A stretch of DNA of 64,000 bases from Planctomycetota bacterium (GTDB lineage Bacteria > Planctomycetota > Phycisphaerae > Phycisphaerales > UBA1924), in the NCBI GenBank assembly GCA_024280755.1, contig JAJRPN010000031.1, forward strand, positions 1 to 64,000, read 5' to 3'. The notes under the pieces are model-generated. The model searched no databases. It saw only the letters and a program-made list of their open reading frames with translations, and was not told the DNA's origin. Below, one piece after another: positions 1 through 9,006 of the stretch (its first letter is position 1; each line of letters opens with the position of its first letter). Made by a program: the position numbers and the translations under genes.

Positions 1-1938
1 ACCTTCGGTGTAGGACCACTGCTCAAGACTACGCAGACAGACACTGCATTCTTCAACAACCTCGGGTCATCAAGCTCGATCAGTTCTGACATTCTCACCG
101 GCGTGCCATTCTCGCGTGCGAACTATTCCTTCTGGGATGTTACAGGCAAGGGTGTCAACGCAGAGCTCAATGTTCAGGGTGATGCTGTTTCACCAACAGG
201 TGATGCATCACAGTTCGCTGTGGCATGGTCAGAGTTTGGAACTTCAATCTCGGGCAACAGCTACAACGGCATCATCGGTGCGATCGTCAACTACGATCCG
301 ATGAACCCGAACCGCCTTTATGTTGACCGTCGCATGACTGCGGTCAACTCGGCGGGCCCGCTGGCTGTTGACTCATCACAGCTCGGTGGTGTTTCGGTCG
401 ATGCCAATGGCAATGTGTACTTCCGTGGTGACGACTTCAATGTTGCTGGCCCAAACCCTGTTATAGGCAACAACATTTTCCGTACTCGTATGGCAGATCG
501 TCTTGGCTTGGTTTCAAACCATATCTCACTCGGTGGCACCACAGACGCTTCGGATCACATCATCAACAACGGCGGCACCGTCTATGTTGTACCAAACAAT
601 GTCCCAGCATCAATTGCTGGGGGCGACGGCCTCTACGCCGGGATGACATTCAACTCAGAATACGCATATGGTGCATCATCAGGCACAGTCACCCATACAT
701 CGGGTCACTTTGATACCTCCGGCGGCCAGCTCGGCTCAGGCCGTGGCGGCAACGGCAGCGCAGCGGTCGATGTACTCGGTGTTGGCGCAGTGGTTACCTT
801 CGGCCAGTACGCCAAAGACTTCAACAACGACACCCGCACCTTCAACCTTTGGGGCGTCGATTCAACTGGTGCAATCCTTGGCAACAAGGCATGGGATGTT
901 CCTGCAACCATCACCGACAACGATGACAGCTTCACACTCACCTACGGCGCGTTTGCGGAGTTCACCAACTACCTTGGATCGACCCCGTTCCGTGGTGGCG
1001 TGGGCAACTTGGCGGTCGGTTCTGACAAGGACGGCAACGGCTTGTTCGCAGCGACCATCGCTGAGAACGGCTTGAGCAACGAGTTCTCGACTCAGATCAT
1101 CGTTGGGCGTTACGACGCTGTCAACAATACGACTGAGTTTACATTCGCAGCATACATCGATCAGTTCAACCTGTTCACACAGGATGCTGGCAAGCCGATC
1201 TATGACGCTGCAGGTGTTGAGATCGGTCAGCTCGTCAACCTCGACGCAGTCACCGGCGGCACCCCATTGGGTCCATCGATGTCGGCACCAACTATCGACG
1301 CGGCTGGCAATGTCTGGTTCATCGGTGCCGTTGAACTCTACGACCGTTTCCTCGGTGGTGGCTCAGACTTCGACGGTGCATTGCTCCGTTCGGTCCTCGA
1401 CCCAGCAACCTTTACTTACCGCCTCGAGCTCGTTCTTGAGAACGGCACCCTGATCTCAGGTCAGAACTCGGGTCGCGATTATGTGATCAACTTCCTTGGT
1501 TCGGCAACCGCCAACGGCGGCCCAAACCCAGGCTCACTCTGGTCGAACAATGCTTCAAGCGCAGCTTGGAACAACACTGATATCTCGGCAAGCGCACCGG
1601 GCGATACCATCTCCAATGGCGGTATCATCGTCTCGACCTCGATCACTTATGACATCAACCAAGATGGCGAGTTCAACAACCCAACAAGTGGCAACTTCGA
1701 TCCAGCATTCCCAGCTGACGAAGCCTACTCGGTTGCGATGTACATTGGTTACTACCAAGATGCTGTGATCTGTACCCCAGACCTCAACGGCGACGGTGTA
1801 CTCAACTTCTTTGATATCTCGGCATTCCTCAGCGCATTCAGCGCGATGGACCCAGTCGCAGACTTCAACGGCGATGGCATCTTCAACTTCTTCGATATCT
1901 CGGCATTCCTCAGTGCATTCAGCGCTGGATGTCCGTAA
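1..1938 (+). CDS. Secreted dockerin-tailed protein, 5' end missing
   Basis: The frame is open from base 1, so the true start and signal peptide lie outside the window; an in-frame GTG at 103 is only an internal codon. At least 645 residues are visible. The body is rich in Gly, Asn, Thr, Asp and aromatic residues with no motif I recognise, as expected of an extracellular beta-rich protein. The last 55 residues carry two calcium-loop repeats of the form D-x-N-x-D-G followed by FFDISAFL, and the protein ends in Gly-Cys-Pro. This is the GC-type dockerin tail known from Phycisphaerae, thought to act in anchoring or sorting. A strong terminator follows at 1996-2028. The body's function is unknown. 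Confidence 0.85.
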   Translation, partial: TFGVGPLLKTTQTDTAFFNNLGSSSSISSDILTGVPFSRANYSFWDVTGKGVNAELNVQGDAVSPTGDASQFAVAWSEFGTSISGNSYNGIIGAIVNYDPMNPNRLYVDRRMTAVNSAGPLAVDSSQLGGVSVDANGNVYFRGDDFNVAGPNPVIGNNIFRTRMADRLGLVSNHISLGGTTDASDHIINNGGTVYVVPNNVPASIAGGDGLYAGMTFNSEYAYGASSGTVTHTSGHFDTSGGQLGSGRGGNGSAAVDVLGVGAVVTFGQYAKDFNNDTRTFNLWGVDSTGAILGNKAWDVPATITDNDDSFTLTYGAFAEFTNYLGSTPFRGGVGNLAVGSDKDGNGLFAATIAENGLSNEFSTQIIVGRYDAVNNTTEFTFAAYIDQFNLFTQDAGKPIYDAAGVEIGQLVNLDAVTGGTPLGPSMSAPTIDAAGNVWFIGAVELYDRFLGGGSDFDGALLRSVLDPATFTYRLELVLENGTLISGQNSGRDYVINFLGSATANGGPNPGSLWSNNASSAAWNNTDISASAPGDTISNGGIIVSTSITYDINQDGEFNNPTSGNFDPAFPADEAYSVAMYIGYYQDAVICTPDLNGDGVLNFFDISAFLSAFSAMDPVADFNGDGIFNFFDISAFLSAFSAGCP

Positions 1939-1995
1939 TCGAATCCCAATAACTGCCTGAACTGATACATATCGGCTTTGGCTTCAGAGTTACAG

Positions 1996-2028
1996 GGCGT
2001 TCGCGTCTAACGATGCGAACGCCTTTTT
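1996..2028 (+). terminator. Rho-independent terminator after the first dockerin gene
   Basis: A perfect 9-bp stem, GGCGTTCGC pairing with GCGAACGCC, has a 10-base loop and is followed by five T. It lies 58 bases after the stop at 1938 and separates this gene from the next. Confidence 0.85.
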
Positions 2029-2129
2029 CATGGACGAGCGGTGATTTTTTCCGGCTCGCCCAAACACCACGCGATCTGCGATAAATCTTGTGGTATACTC
2101 AAGATAGCAACACGCAAGGAGTCCCTGAT

Positions 2130-3485
2130 ATGCCATACACAAAGATGACCGCTGCTCTTTTTCTCGCCATGAGCGCCTCGACGAGTCTCGCTCAATGGGA
2201 TCCAAACAACGGCGACTGGGGCAAAGAAAACGCACGCGATATCCGTGTAATGACATGGAATGTTCAAGACGGGATCTGTCGAACCAATCAAAAAGCGGAT
2301 GCGTTTAACAACTGGAACGGAATCGTTCGGATCGTTGCTTCGCTTCAGCCGGATATCTTGATCCTCCAAGAGTGTGCCGACAACTCTGGCAATGGCACCG
2401 GCTCGGGCGCGGACAGCGTTTCACAACTCGATAATGTCGCAGACATGTTTGTCAATGGCGGCACCGACATCTATCTCGGCGGCACCGTCGGGTCATACCT
2501 GAAGAAGTTTGTACCCGGATACGACCTGCCCTATGTTTATTCGTCGACCAACTCAGATGGATTCAATCGCAACCTGATCATGTCACGGTTCCCGATCGAG
2601 GATATTAACAACGGCGGCGGCGCAGCCATCTCCAACTTTGTACTCATCCCCGATGCCTATCAAACCGGGGGCAGCGGCGGCATTCGTGGTTTCCAGTTCG
2701 CCGAGATCAATCTCCCAGACAATGAGTATGCGGGCGACCTAGTCATCGGTAATGCACATCTCAAAGCCGGTGGGAGTTCGAGCGACTTTGCTCAACGCGA
2801 AACCGCGGCATTGAACACTGCATACCTGGTCGATTACTACTACAACGGCGCAGGCACCGGGATGAGCGATCCAAACATGAAGGTGATCGTGCCCAATGCT
2901 GGCGACATGCTCGATGAGTTCACCCCGGTGATCTGGGGCGGCGATCTGAATCAGAATCCCAGTTCGTCAAGTCCCAACTCGATCTTGACCCGCGCTGAGT
3001 TCTTCGGCGGCACCGACGGCACAGACCGCGATCGTACAGACTCGATGTTCTCAAGCCCCTCGCACCCGATCTCTGGCGAGACCAGCACGCAGGGGAGTTC
3101 GAGCCGATTGGACTACATCTGTTGGCAAGATTCGATTATTGATGTCCGCAGGCAGTTCATTTTCCGCTCGACCGGATCTGGGATGAACACCAGCAAGATC
3201 CCAATGCCTGCTCGTACATACCCAATCAATCCCAATGCGATTTCTGGCTTGGCATCGGATCATCGTCCGGTGATCGTGGACTTTATCATGCCTGAGCCTG
3301 TTGCTGATCTGTGCCCTTCGCCACCAGATTATGTTGATGATGACCAGCTCAACTTCTTTGATGTCTCAGCGTTCTTGAATCTGTTCTCAAAGGGTGATCT
3401 TGGCGCCGACATCAACGGCGACGGTACACTCAACTTCTTCGATGTGTCTGCGTTCCTCAACGCGTTCGCGCAAGGCTGTCCGTAA
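2130..3485 (+). CDS. Exported endonuclease/exonuclease/phosphatase-family protein with dockerin tail
   Basis: The 451-residue protein starts at ATG 2130, preceded by AAGGAG at 2116-2121; this start gives a clean signal peptide ending near SLAQ. The body carries the EEP (DNase I-like) signature residues in order: MTWNVQD (Asn), ILQEC (Glu), NAHLKAG (His), WGGDLNQNP (Asp-Leu-Asn) and SDHRPV (catalytic Asp-His). This supports a metal-dependent phosphodiesterase or nuclease outside the cytoplasm; the substrate (DNA, phospholipid or other) cannot be told. The C-terminus has two dockerin-like repeats (FFDVSAFL twice) and ends in Gly-Cys-Pro, like the preceding gene. An extracellular nuclease scavenging phosphate or carbon is a reasonable guess. 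Confidence 0.9.
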   Translation: MPYTKMTAALFLAMSASTSLAQWDPNNGDWGKENARDIRVMTWNVQDGICRTNQKADAFNNWNGIVRIVASLQPDILILQECADNSGNGTGSGADSVSQLDNVADMFVNGGTDIYLGGTVGSYLKKFVPGYDLPYVYSSTNSDGFNRNLIMSRFPIEDINNGGGAAISNFVLIPDAYQTGGSGGIRGFQFAEINLPDNEYAGDLVIGNAHLKAGGSSSDFAQRETAALNTAYLVDYYYNGAGTGMSDPNMKVIVPNAGDMLDEFTPVIWGGDLNQNPSSSSPNSILTRAEFFGGTDGTDRDRTDSMFSSPSHPISGETSTQGSSSRLDYICWQDSIIDVRRQFIFRSTGSGMNTSKIPMPARTYPINPNAISGLASDHRPVIVDFIMPEPVADLCPSPPDYVDDDQLNFFDVSAFLNLFSKGDLGADINGDGTLNFFDVSAFLNAFAQGCP

Positions 3486-3539
3486 GCTGTCTATAAGAAA
3501 AATCAGTAACCGTAAAACCGACGGCTTATTAGCCCTGGT

Positions 3540-4034
3540 TTAGTCGCCGGTTTGGTCGCGCATGGCTCGGACATCGGAGACCGCATCCTCAAGCTGACGC
3601 TTGAGTTGGCGAACGCGCAAGAGCGAACGCACGCGGGTCAAGAGTTCGAGTTTGTTCACAGGCTTGGTTAAGAAATCATCTGCCCCCGAATCAACCGCTC
3701 GTTCAACATCGCCAACCTCGTTGAGGGCGGTGACCATGATGATCGGAATATCGCGTGTGGCTGGATCTTTTTTGAGTGTTTCACAAACTTGGAACCCGCT
3801 CATGCGTGGCATCATGATATCGAGCAGGATAATATCTGGAGCATTGGCAGCGACCGATTCGATTGCTTCGATGCCATCGTGTGCGACACGGACATCGCCT
3901 CCGAGTTCATCGAGGTAGGCGTGGAGCAGTTCGAGGTTCTGCTCGTTGTCATCGACGATCAGCACGCCCTCGTGATTGATCGGGGTCTCGTTGATCGAAG
4001 CGGGATCGAGTTGTTGGGCATCTGGGTTGGTCAT
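3540..4034 (-). CDS. Single-domain response regulator (CheY-like receiver)
   Basis: The 164-residue protein has one receiver domain at about residues 22-142. The acidic pair is D28/D29, the phosphoacceptor D72 (LLDIMMP), with T102 and K124 in the TKP motif, so all residues needed for phosphotransfer are present. A short C-terminal helix rich in Arg, Leu and Gln (RVRQLKRQLEDAV) looks like a coiled coil rather than an output domain, so signalling is likely by protein-protein contact. No histidine kinase is adjacent. The gene diverges from the hypothetical gene at 4073 and faces the preceding dockerin gene tail to tail. Confidence 0.92.
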   Translation of the reverse strand: MTNPDAQQLDPASINETPINHEGVLIVDDNEQNLELLHAYLDELGGDVRVAHDGIEAIESVAANAPDIILLDIMMPRMSGFQVCETLKKDPATRDIPIIMVTALNEVGDVERAVDSGADDFLTKPVNKLELLTRVRSLLRVRQLKRQLEDAVSDVRAMRDQTGD

Positions 4035-4072
4035 CTTGTGGTACTCACTTTCGGATCAGTTTCGCAGATCCC

Positions 4073-4582
4073 ATGCTCTTGGTGTGCTTGCTGCCTAATC
4101 TTTGGGGGTTCGTCGCCAAGAAACCAGTCTTTGGGCACGAAACCGATGGGGATCTCTCTTTGTACGCATGGAAATGCCAATATGATCAGCCGACGCTCGC
4201 GTCGCTCGCAAAGGGTCTCGATCCAGAATCGAGACCGATATACGAACATCTCCGCAAGTCGATCGTCAAGATCGTAGGCAAAAAGCCCAAACTTGAATGG
4301 ATGGGGCTGCGTTGGAGGTGGTGTGAACTGACATCGCTTGATGATACCAGTTCGCTCATTGCGGTGTACTTAATCGCAGACCCAGAAAACCCGCGTGTAG
4401 CACTTGCGCTCTCGACCGCCTTCTTTGAGTCACACCCCCCTTCAAAGCTGCCCAAGGGGCTTCACAGCGGCTTTAGCACAGCTCCAGCCATCGGGCACCA
4501 GACATGGTGCGAGTGGTCGATCGGGAATCAAGAGAATGCAGATGCGATCAAAGAGATGATCACGCTCGCCTTCAAAGGCTAA
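4073..4582 (+). CDS. Hypothetical cytoplasmic protein
   Basis: I do not recognise this 169-residue protein. It has no signal peptide or membrane span and is fairly rich in Trp (WMGLRWRWCELTSL, TWCEWSIG). It looks like a mixed alpha/beta single domain. There is no clear Shine-Dalgarno sequence; GTG at 4082 is another possible start. It diverges from the receiver gene with 38 bases between starts. A reading frame on the other strand (4031-4249) covers only part of it and is less convincing. Confidence 0.65.
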   Translation: MLLVCLLPNLWGFVAKKPVFGHETDGDLSLYAWKCQYDQPTLASLAKGLDPESRPIYEHLRKSIVKIVGKKPKLEWMGLRWRWCELTSLDDTSSLIAVYLIADPENPRVALALSTAFFESHPPSKLPKGLHSGFSTAPAIGHQTWCEWSIGNQENADAIKEMITLAFKG

Positions 4583-4683
4583 TCCCTCTACAAACCTGAT
4601 TCAGAGCAGTAGCTTTGGAGCTTTGGGCGCACAAATGCCGATGCATGCCCTGATTTATAACACTTTTTTGGGAAGGATCCCCA

Positions 4684-6225
4684 TTGCTTGAACAGGTATA
4701 TCTGAGCATTCATCGAATGCGATCTTCTTATCAATCAAAAATCGGAGTTGCTGCGATCGGTCTCGCGGTGTGCGCATCGCTCGCCGTCGGTGGGCCTTTG
4801 GATAAGAAGACCAAACAACTGATTACCAACGCCAATATCGGTGGCGGCACAGCATCGGTCTATATCGCAGATCTCGACACCGGCAAAGAACTCGCTGACT
4901 ATCACGGCACGCGCGCGATGGTGCCGGCTTCAAACATGAAAATTTTGACGAGCGGCGCCGCATTGTTTGTCCTTGGCAACGACTTTGTCTTTCGTACCCA
5001 GCTCATCATCGATGACACCACCACCCCACCCACGCTGATTATCAAAGGCGATGGCGACCCGGCACTTGGCGACCCGGCAATTTTCATTGGCGAAAAACCC
5101 GGTGTGACGCTCGACATGCTCTTTGATCAGATGGCTGATGCACTCAAAGGAGCAGGGATCGAATCGATCGGGCGTGTGATTGTTGATGACTCTGTCTTCG
5201 ATCGGACTTATACCCATCCGTGCTGGCCGAGGGATCAACTCAATCGGTGGTACTGCGCCCAAGTTGGCGGGCTGAACTTCCATACCAATGTGATCAATGT
5301 CTATACCTCACCTGCGAGTTCTGGAGGCACGCCAATCGTTCGCCTCGAGCCCGATGCCTATTGGGTCGATTTCCAGATCAAAGCCAAGTCCAACAACAAA
5401 AGCCGCGACACGGCATGGGTCGCCCGCCCTACTCCTTCAAACACTTTCACACTCTACGGCAATGTCCGAAGCATGTCCGAGATCCCCGTCGCGATCAACT
5501 CGCCCCCCGAGTTCGCCGGGCACTTGCTCGCAACCAAACTCGATGAGCGTGGTATTCGCATTGGCAATGATGATGTGTATCCTCGTGAACTCGTTTCGCT
5601 CATCACGCCTTCGGATAGATATACCACATCGCGCACAATCGCGGTGATTACCACGCCAATTGTTGATGTTCTTGAGCGAACCAACACAGATTCGCATAAT
5701 CTTTATGCCGAGGCTTTGCTCAAACGCATCGGACACGAGATCACCTCGGACCCTGGTTCATGGGAGAACGGCTCGACCGTTCTTCGCATGCTTCTCACCG
5801 AAAAAATTGGCCCGCATACAGCCGAGACAACCGTGATCGAAGATGGATCTGGGATGTGCAGAGAGAACAAGGTTTCGCCCAAAACGCTCACCACCTGGAT
5901 GCACAAACTCGCGCGATCTGAGCATTGGGAACTCTTCCGCGATTCCCTCGCCACCCCAGGCAAAGGCACCCTCCGCAAAAGATTCCTCAACGGCAAACTC
6001 AAATCAGATTTCTACGGCAAGAGCGGCTACCTCACGGGCACATACGCCCTGTCAGGCGTGCTTATCCATCCACAATCTGGGCAGCGGGTTGCCTTCTCGA
6101 TTATGCTCAATGATGTAAAATCGGGCGCGACAAGCAGGAACGCAAAGCCTTTGATTGATGCGATTGTTGAAGATATTGACCAATGGATGAATCAGCGGGC
6201 AGGATCACCAAGCTATGGTGGCTAA
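4684..6225 (+). CDS. dacB: D-alanyl-D-alanine carboxypeptidase/endopeptidase, PBP4 type
   Basis: The 513-residue periplasmic serine peptidase of family S13 trims peptidoglycan stem peptides or cross-links. After an N-terminal signal region (about residues 1-37) come the three penicillin-binding motifs: SNMK (S83, K86), S-H-N near residue 338, and KSG in YGKSGYLTGT near 440. The order and the long insert between motifs 1 and 2 fit DacB. The start is taken as TTG 4684 because GGAAGG at 4671-4676 sits seven bases before it; ATG 4717 would also leave a signal peptide but has no Shine-Dalgarno sequence. Its 3' end overlaps the convergent UbiD-family gene by four bases. Confidence 0.9.
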   Translation: MLEQVYLSIHRMRSSYQSKIGVAAIGLAVCASLAVGGPLDKKTKQLITNANIGGGTASVYIADLDTGKELADYHGTRAMVPASNMKILTSGAALFVLGNDFVFRTQLIIDDTTTPPTLIIKGDGDPALGDPAIFIGEKPGVTLDMLFDQMADALKGAGIESIGRVIVDDSVFDRTYTHPCWPRDQLNRWYCAQVGGLNFHTNVINVYTSPASSGGTPIVRLEPDAYWVDFQIKAKSNNKSRDTAWVARPTPSNTFTLYGNVRSMSEIPVAINSPPEFAGHLLATKLDERGIRIGNDDVYPRELVSLITPSDRYTTSRTIAVITTPIVDVLERTNTDSHNLYAEALLKRIGHEITSDPGSWENGSTVLRMLLTEKIGPHTAETTVIEDGSGMCRENKVSPKTLTTWMHKLARSEHWELFRDSLATPGKGTLRKRFLNGKLKSDFYGKSGYLTGTYALSGVLIHPQSGQRVAFSIMLNDVKSGATSRNAKPLIDAIVEDIDQWMNQRAGSPSYGG

Positions 6226-8291
6226 CTGATCGTATTCTTTGAACAACTCGCAATCACTGCCCCATCCATCTTCAAAACCGGCGGCCATGCCCGGACTGGC
6301 TGATTGTTTCGGGTATCTTCTGGAGTCTTTGGGGTTGCATCAAATCCGACTCGATCGCAACCATGTGATTGATCCCATTGGGCATCACGCGAAGCATCGA
6401 AGTTGGCAGCCCAGTGGAAGAGAGCCGTGTTATGGTCGTGGATGTTGACATCACGCCCAAGGGTAACGATGAACTTAAGTGTGGTTGGTTCACACCAGAA
6501 CTCGTAGAGGATCAGGCCGCCAAGGTTTGCATGCTGCGGTTCGTTGTGCCCGCGATTGATTCGGAGAAAAAGCCATCCCGGTGCGGCTTCTGGTGCTGAA
6601 GCATCCAGCACACCTTCGATCGACATAGCCCATCCGATGGCATTGTTTCGATCTTCCTGGGTTGGGATTGGATATGGATCACCGATCGGCAGCCCGTTGA
6701 TCTCTTCGCCGGTGACCTTCCTGGTAGCATCAAAACCGAGCTTGATTCCAGAACCCAATCTAGGGGCTGCATGATCGAGAATATCAAGGGCCCCATTGAC
6801 CTGCTCAATGTCACGCGATGGTGTGCAGTGCTGACAGACCGCAGCAAGCACCGCACTCAGATCATGAACATCAACCGTGTCATCGACGATGAAGAGGTTT
6901 TTCGTCCACGCCATTTGTCCCGCGCCCCAGATGCCGTGCATGACGGTGCGGGCGTGGAGCGGGTAGTGCTTGGTGATTTGGATGTTGGCGACATTATGAA
7001 ACGCGCCATACATCGGGAGGTGGTAGTCTTTGATATCGGGCAAAATGGTTGCCAACAGCGGGCGCATGATGCGCTCGGTGGCCTTGCCAAGAAAGTAATC
7101 TTCCTGAGGCGGCAGCCCCACCACCGTCGTCGGATAAATCGCGTCTTTGCGATGCGTAAATGCAGAGACCTCGACGATTGGATACCGATCGGGCATGGAG
7201 TAGAACCCGGTGTGATCGCCGAATGGGCCTTCAAATACAGCTCCATCACCGAGATCGCCGGCATCGGATTGGCGAGGATCCCATCCAGGGAATCCAGCAT
7301 CGGTGCGGACGAAGCCTTCGATGATCATCTCTGCATCTGCCGGCACCCAGAGCGGGACGGTCTTGGCTCGACACAGCCCGATGCCCTTGCCATTGAGGAA
7401 GCCAGCCATCAGGAGTTCGGAGATTCCCGGCGGAAGCGGGCAGGTCGCGGCGTAGGGCAAGACCGATGCGCCCCCGAGTGCGATGGCGACGGGCATGGGT
7501 TGCCCAAGTTTTTTCCATGATCGCCAGTGGGCTGCACCGTCGTGGTGCATGTGCCAGTGCATGGCGAGTTTGTTTTTACCGAGCAGTTGAAGGCGGTACA
7601 TCCCGATGTTGTGCGACTTGGGCTTTGAATCATCGCGATCATCGGCGTGAATCGTGTGGATACCCGCAAGCGTGATGAACCGCCCGCGATACTTGGCATT
7701 CCATTCTTCGTCAGAGATATCGGGATGCCCCAATCCAACAACACCATCGTTAATCCCAGCCCGATACCCCACCGCTTCAAAGTCGCCATCGAGTGGCCAG
7801 CACCGGAGCATGGGGATCTTGGTCAGATCGATATCATCGCCAGTATGGACGACCTGCTGACAAGCACCGGGTTTGTTGGATCGCTTGGGGCCGATTTTGA
7901 GGAGCGGGAAGAACTGCTTGGCTTTGGCGAACGCTTCCCCAATCGAGCGTGGAGGCTCGGGTTTAACCAGTTTGCCAATCGTTTGGGCGATGTCATCGAA
8001 GGCTCGATTACCCAGCGCCATCTCCATCCGGCGATACGATCCGAACGCATTGATCAGCACCGGGAAGTCTGAACCAATCGGACGCTCGAACAAAATGGCC
8101 TTGCCCCCGAGATGAGCAAACGCAGGGTCATTGGATTGAGATGAGTCTGAACCAAGGCTCGGAGCGGGTGATTTGGACTCGGTATCGGCGTATTGGGTGA
8201 TCTCAAGCACCGGGTCAACCGCATTATTGACACGAATCAACTCCCCAGATTGGGCAAGAGCGTCGACAAAGCGATGGAGGTCGGCATACAT
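6222..8291 (-). CDS. UbiD-family decarboxylase
   Basis: The 689-residue protein belongs to the UbiD family of prenylated-FMN-dependent (de)carboxylases. The opening ADLHRFVDALAQSGELIRV is the typical UbiD start, and IPMLRCWPLDGD followed by a long GG-rich region matches the family core. It is longer than classical UbiD (about 490), like the 600-plus-residue forms seen in many bacteria. The substrate is unclear: ubiquinone, menaquinone (futalosine route) or an aromatic acid are all possible, and no UbiX-like flavin prenyltransferase is nearby. ATG 8291 fits the family start better than GTG 8309, which would overlap the divergent gene; TATCGT six bases upstream hints at a leaderless mRNA. Confidence 0.88.
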   Translation of the reverse strand: MYADLHRFVDALAQSGELIRVNNAVDPVLEITQYADTESKSPAPSLGSDSSQSNDPAFAHLGGKAILFERPIGSDFPVLINAFGSYRRMEMALGNRAFDDIAQTIGKLVKPEPPRSIGEAFAKAKQFFPLLKIGPKRSNKPGACQQVVHTGDDIDLTKIPMLRCWPLDGDFEAVGYRAGINDGVVGLGHPDISDEEWNAKYRGRFITLAGIHTIHADDRDDSKPKSHNIGMYRLQLLGKNKLAMHWHMHHDGAAHWRSWKKLGQPMPVAIALGGASVLPYAATCPLPPGISELLMAGFLNGKGIGLCRAKTVPLWVPADAEMIIEGFVRTDAGFPGWDPRQSDAGDLGDGAVFEGPFGDHTGFYSMPDRYPIVEVSAFTHRKDAIYPTTVVGLPPQEDYFLGKATERIMRPLLATILPDIKDYHLPMYGAFHNVANIQITKHYPLHARTVMHGIWGAGQMAWTKNLFIVDDTVDVHDLSAVLAAVCQHCTPSRDIEQVNGALDILDHAAPRLGSGIKLGFDATRKVTGEEINGLPIGDPYPIPTQEDRNNAIGWAMSIEGVLDASAPEAAPGWLFLRINRGHNEPQHANLGGLILYEFWCEPTTLKFIVTLGRDVNIHDHNTALFHWAANFDASRDAQWDQSHGCDRVGFDATPKTPEDTRNNQPVRAWPPVLKMDGAVIASCSKNTIS

Positions 8292-8302
8292 TACCCAACG
8301 AT

Positions 8303-8971
8303 ATGACACAACACACCAATAAACACGACTCGTCCGATACCGATCTCAAACCCGCCTTCATCTATGCGACAACGCGGGATTGGGAAGGGTATTTTAAGGC
8401 CATCGATGGGCGTGAACCGCGACCGACCCTGGTCGATGCACTGGATCGTTTCGATACCGAACCATCGTCCACACCACGCTTTGCGATTGACCTAGGGTGC
8501 GGCGAGGGACGCGATAGCGCGGCGATGCTCCGCCGAGGATGGAAGGTCCATGCGATCGACGGGCACCCCGACGGCATCCGCAGGCTGATCTCTCGCGATG
8601 ATCTTGACGATCCAACCCGATTGACCATGCAACTGGCACCGTTTGAGTCGGTTGAACTCCCGTCGTGTGATTTGCTCAATGCGAGTTTTTCGCTGCCTTT
8701 CTGTTGCCCAGATGAGTACCAGACGATGTGGGCCAAGATCGTGGCGAGCATCCGCCCTGGGGGGCGATTCTCAGGGCAGTTCTTTGGGGATCGAGATTCA
8801 TGGGCATCAATCTCAGACCGTTCGCACCACACGCGCGAACAAGTTGATACCCTACTACTTCCATTTACGGTCGAGTTCATGAAAGAAGAAGAGCGAAAAG
8901 GCGAAGACTGTGATGGAACGAAGAAGGATTGGCATGTGTTTCATGTCGTAGCACGCAAAAACGCGGATTGA
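8303..8971 (+). CDS. Class I SAM-dependent methyltransferase
   Basis: The 222-residue cytoplasmic protein has motif I FAIDLGCGEGRDSA at about residues 60-73 and the acidic residue after strand 2 (HAIDGH). The later region with LLNASFSLPF and SIRPGGRFSGQFFG matches motifs IV and post-IV of TehB-like small-molecule methyltransferases. The substrate is unknown. It diverges from the UbiD-family gene with 11 bases between starts, so the two may share a regulatory region, but nothing else links their functions. Confidence 0.88.
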   Translation: MTQHTNKHDSSDTDLKPAFIYATTRDWEGYFKAIDGREPRPTLVDALDRFDTEPSSTPRFAIDLGCGEGRDSAAMLRRGWKVHAIDGHPDGIRRLISRDDLDDPTRLTMQLAPFESVELPSCDLLNASFSLPFCCPDEYQTMWAKIVASIRPGGRFSGQFFGDRDSWASISDRSHHTREQVDTLLLPFTVEFMKEEERKGEDCDGTKKDWHVFHVVARKNAD

Positions 8972-9006
8972 TCGCTCAACAAGCATGCTCACAAGGGGCT
9001 CGATAG

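Noticed and set aside
2094..2099. TATACT before the EEP-family gene as a promoter
   Set aside because: No acceptable -35 at 16-18 bases upstream.
3515..3541. Weak hairpin between the second dockerin gene and the receiver gene
   Set aside because: Mismatched stem overlapping the receiver stop codon; not convincing as a terminator.
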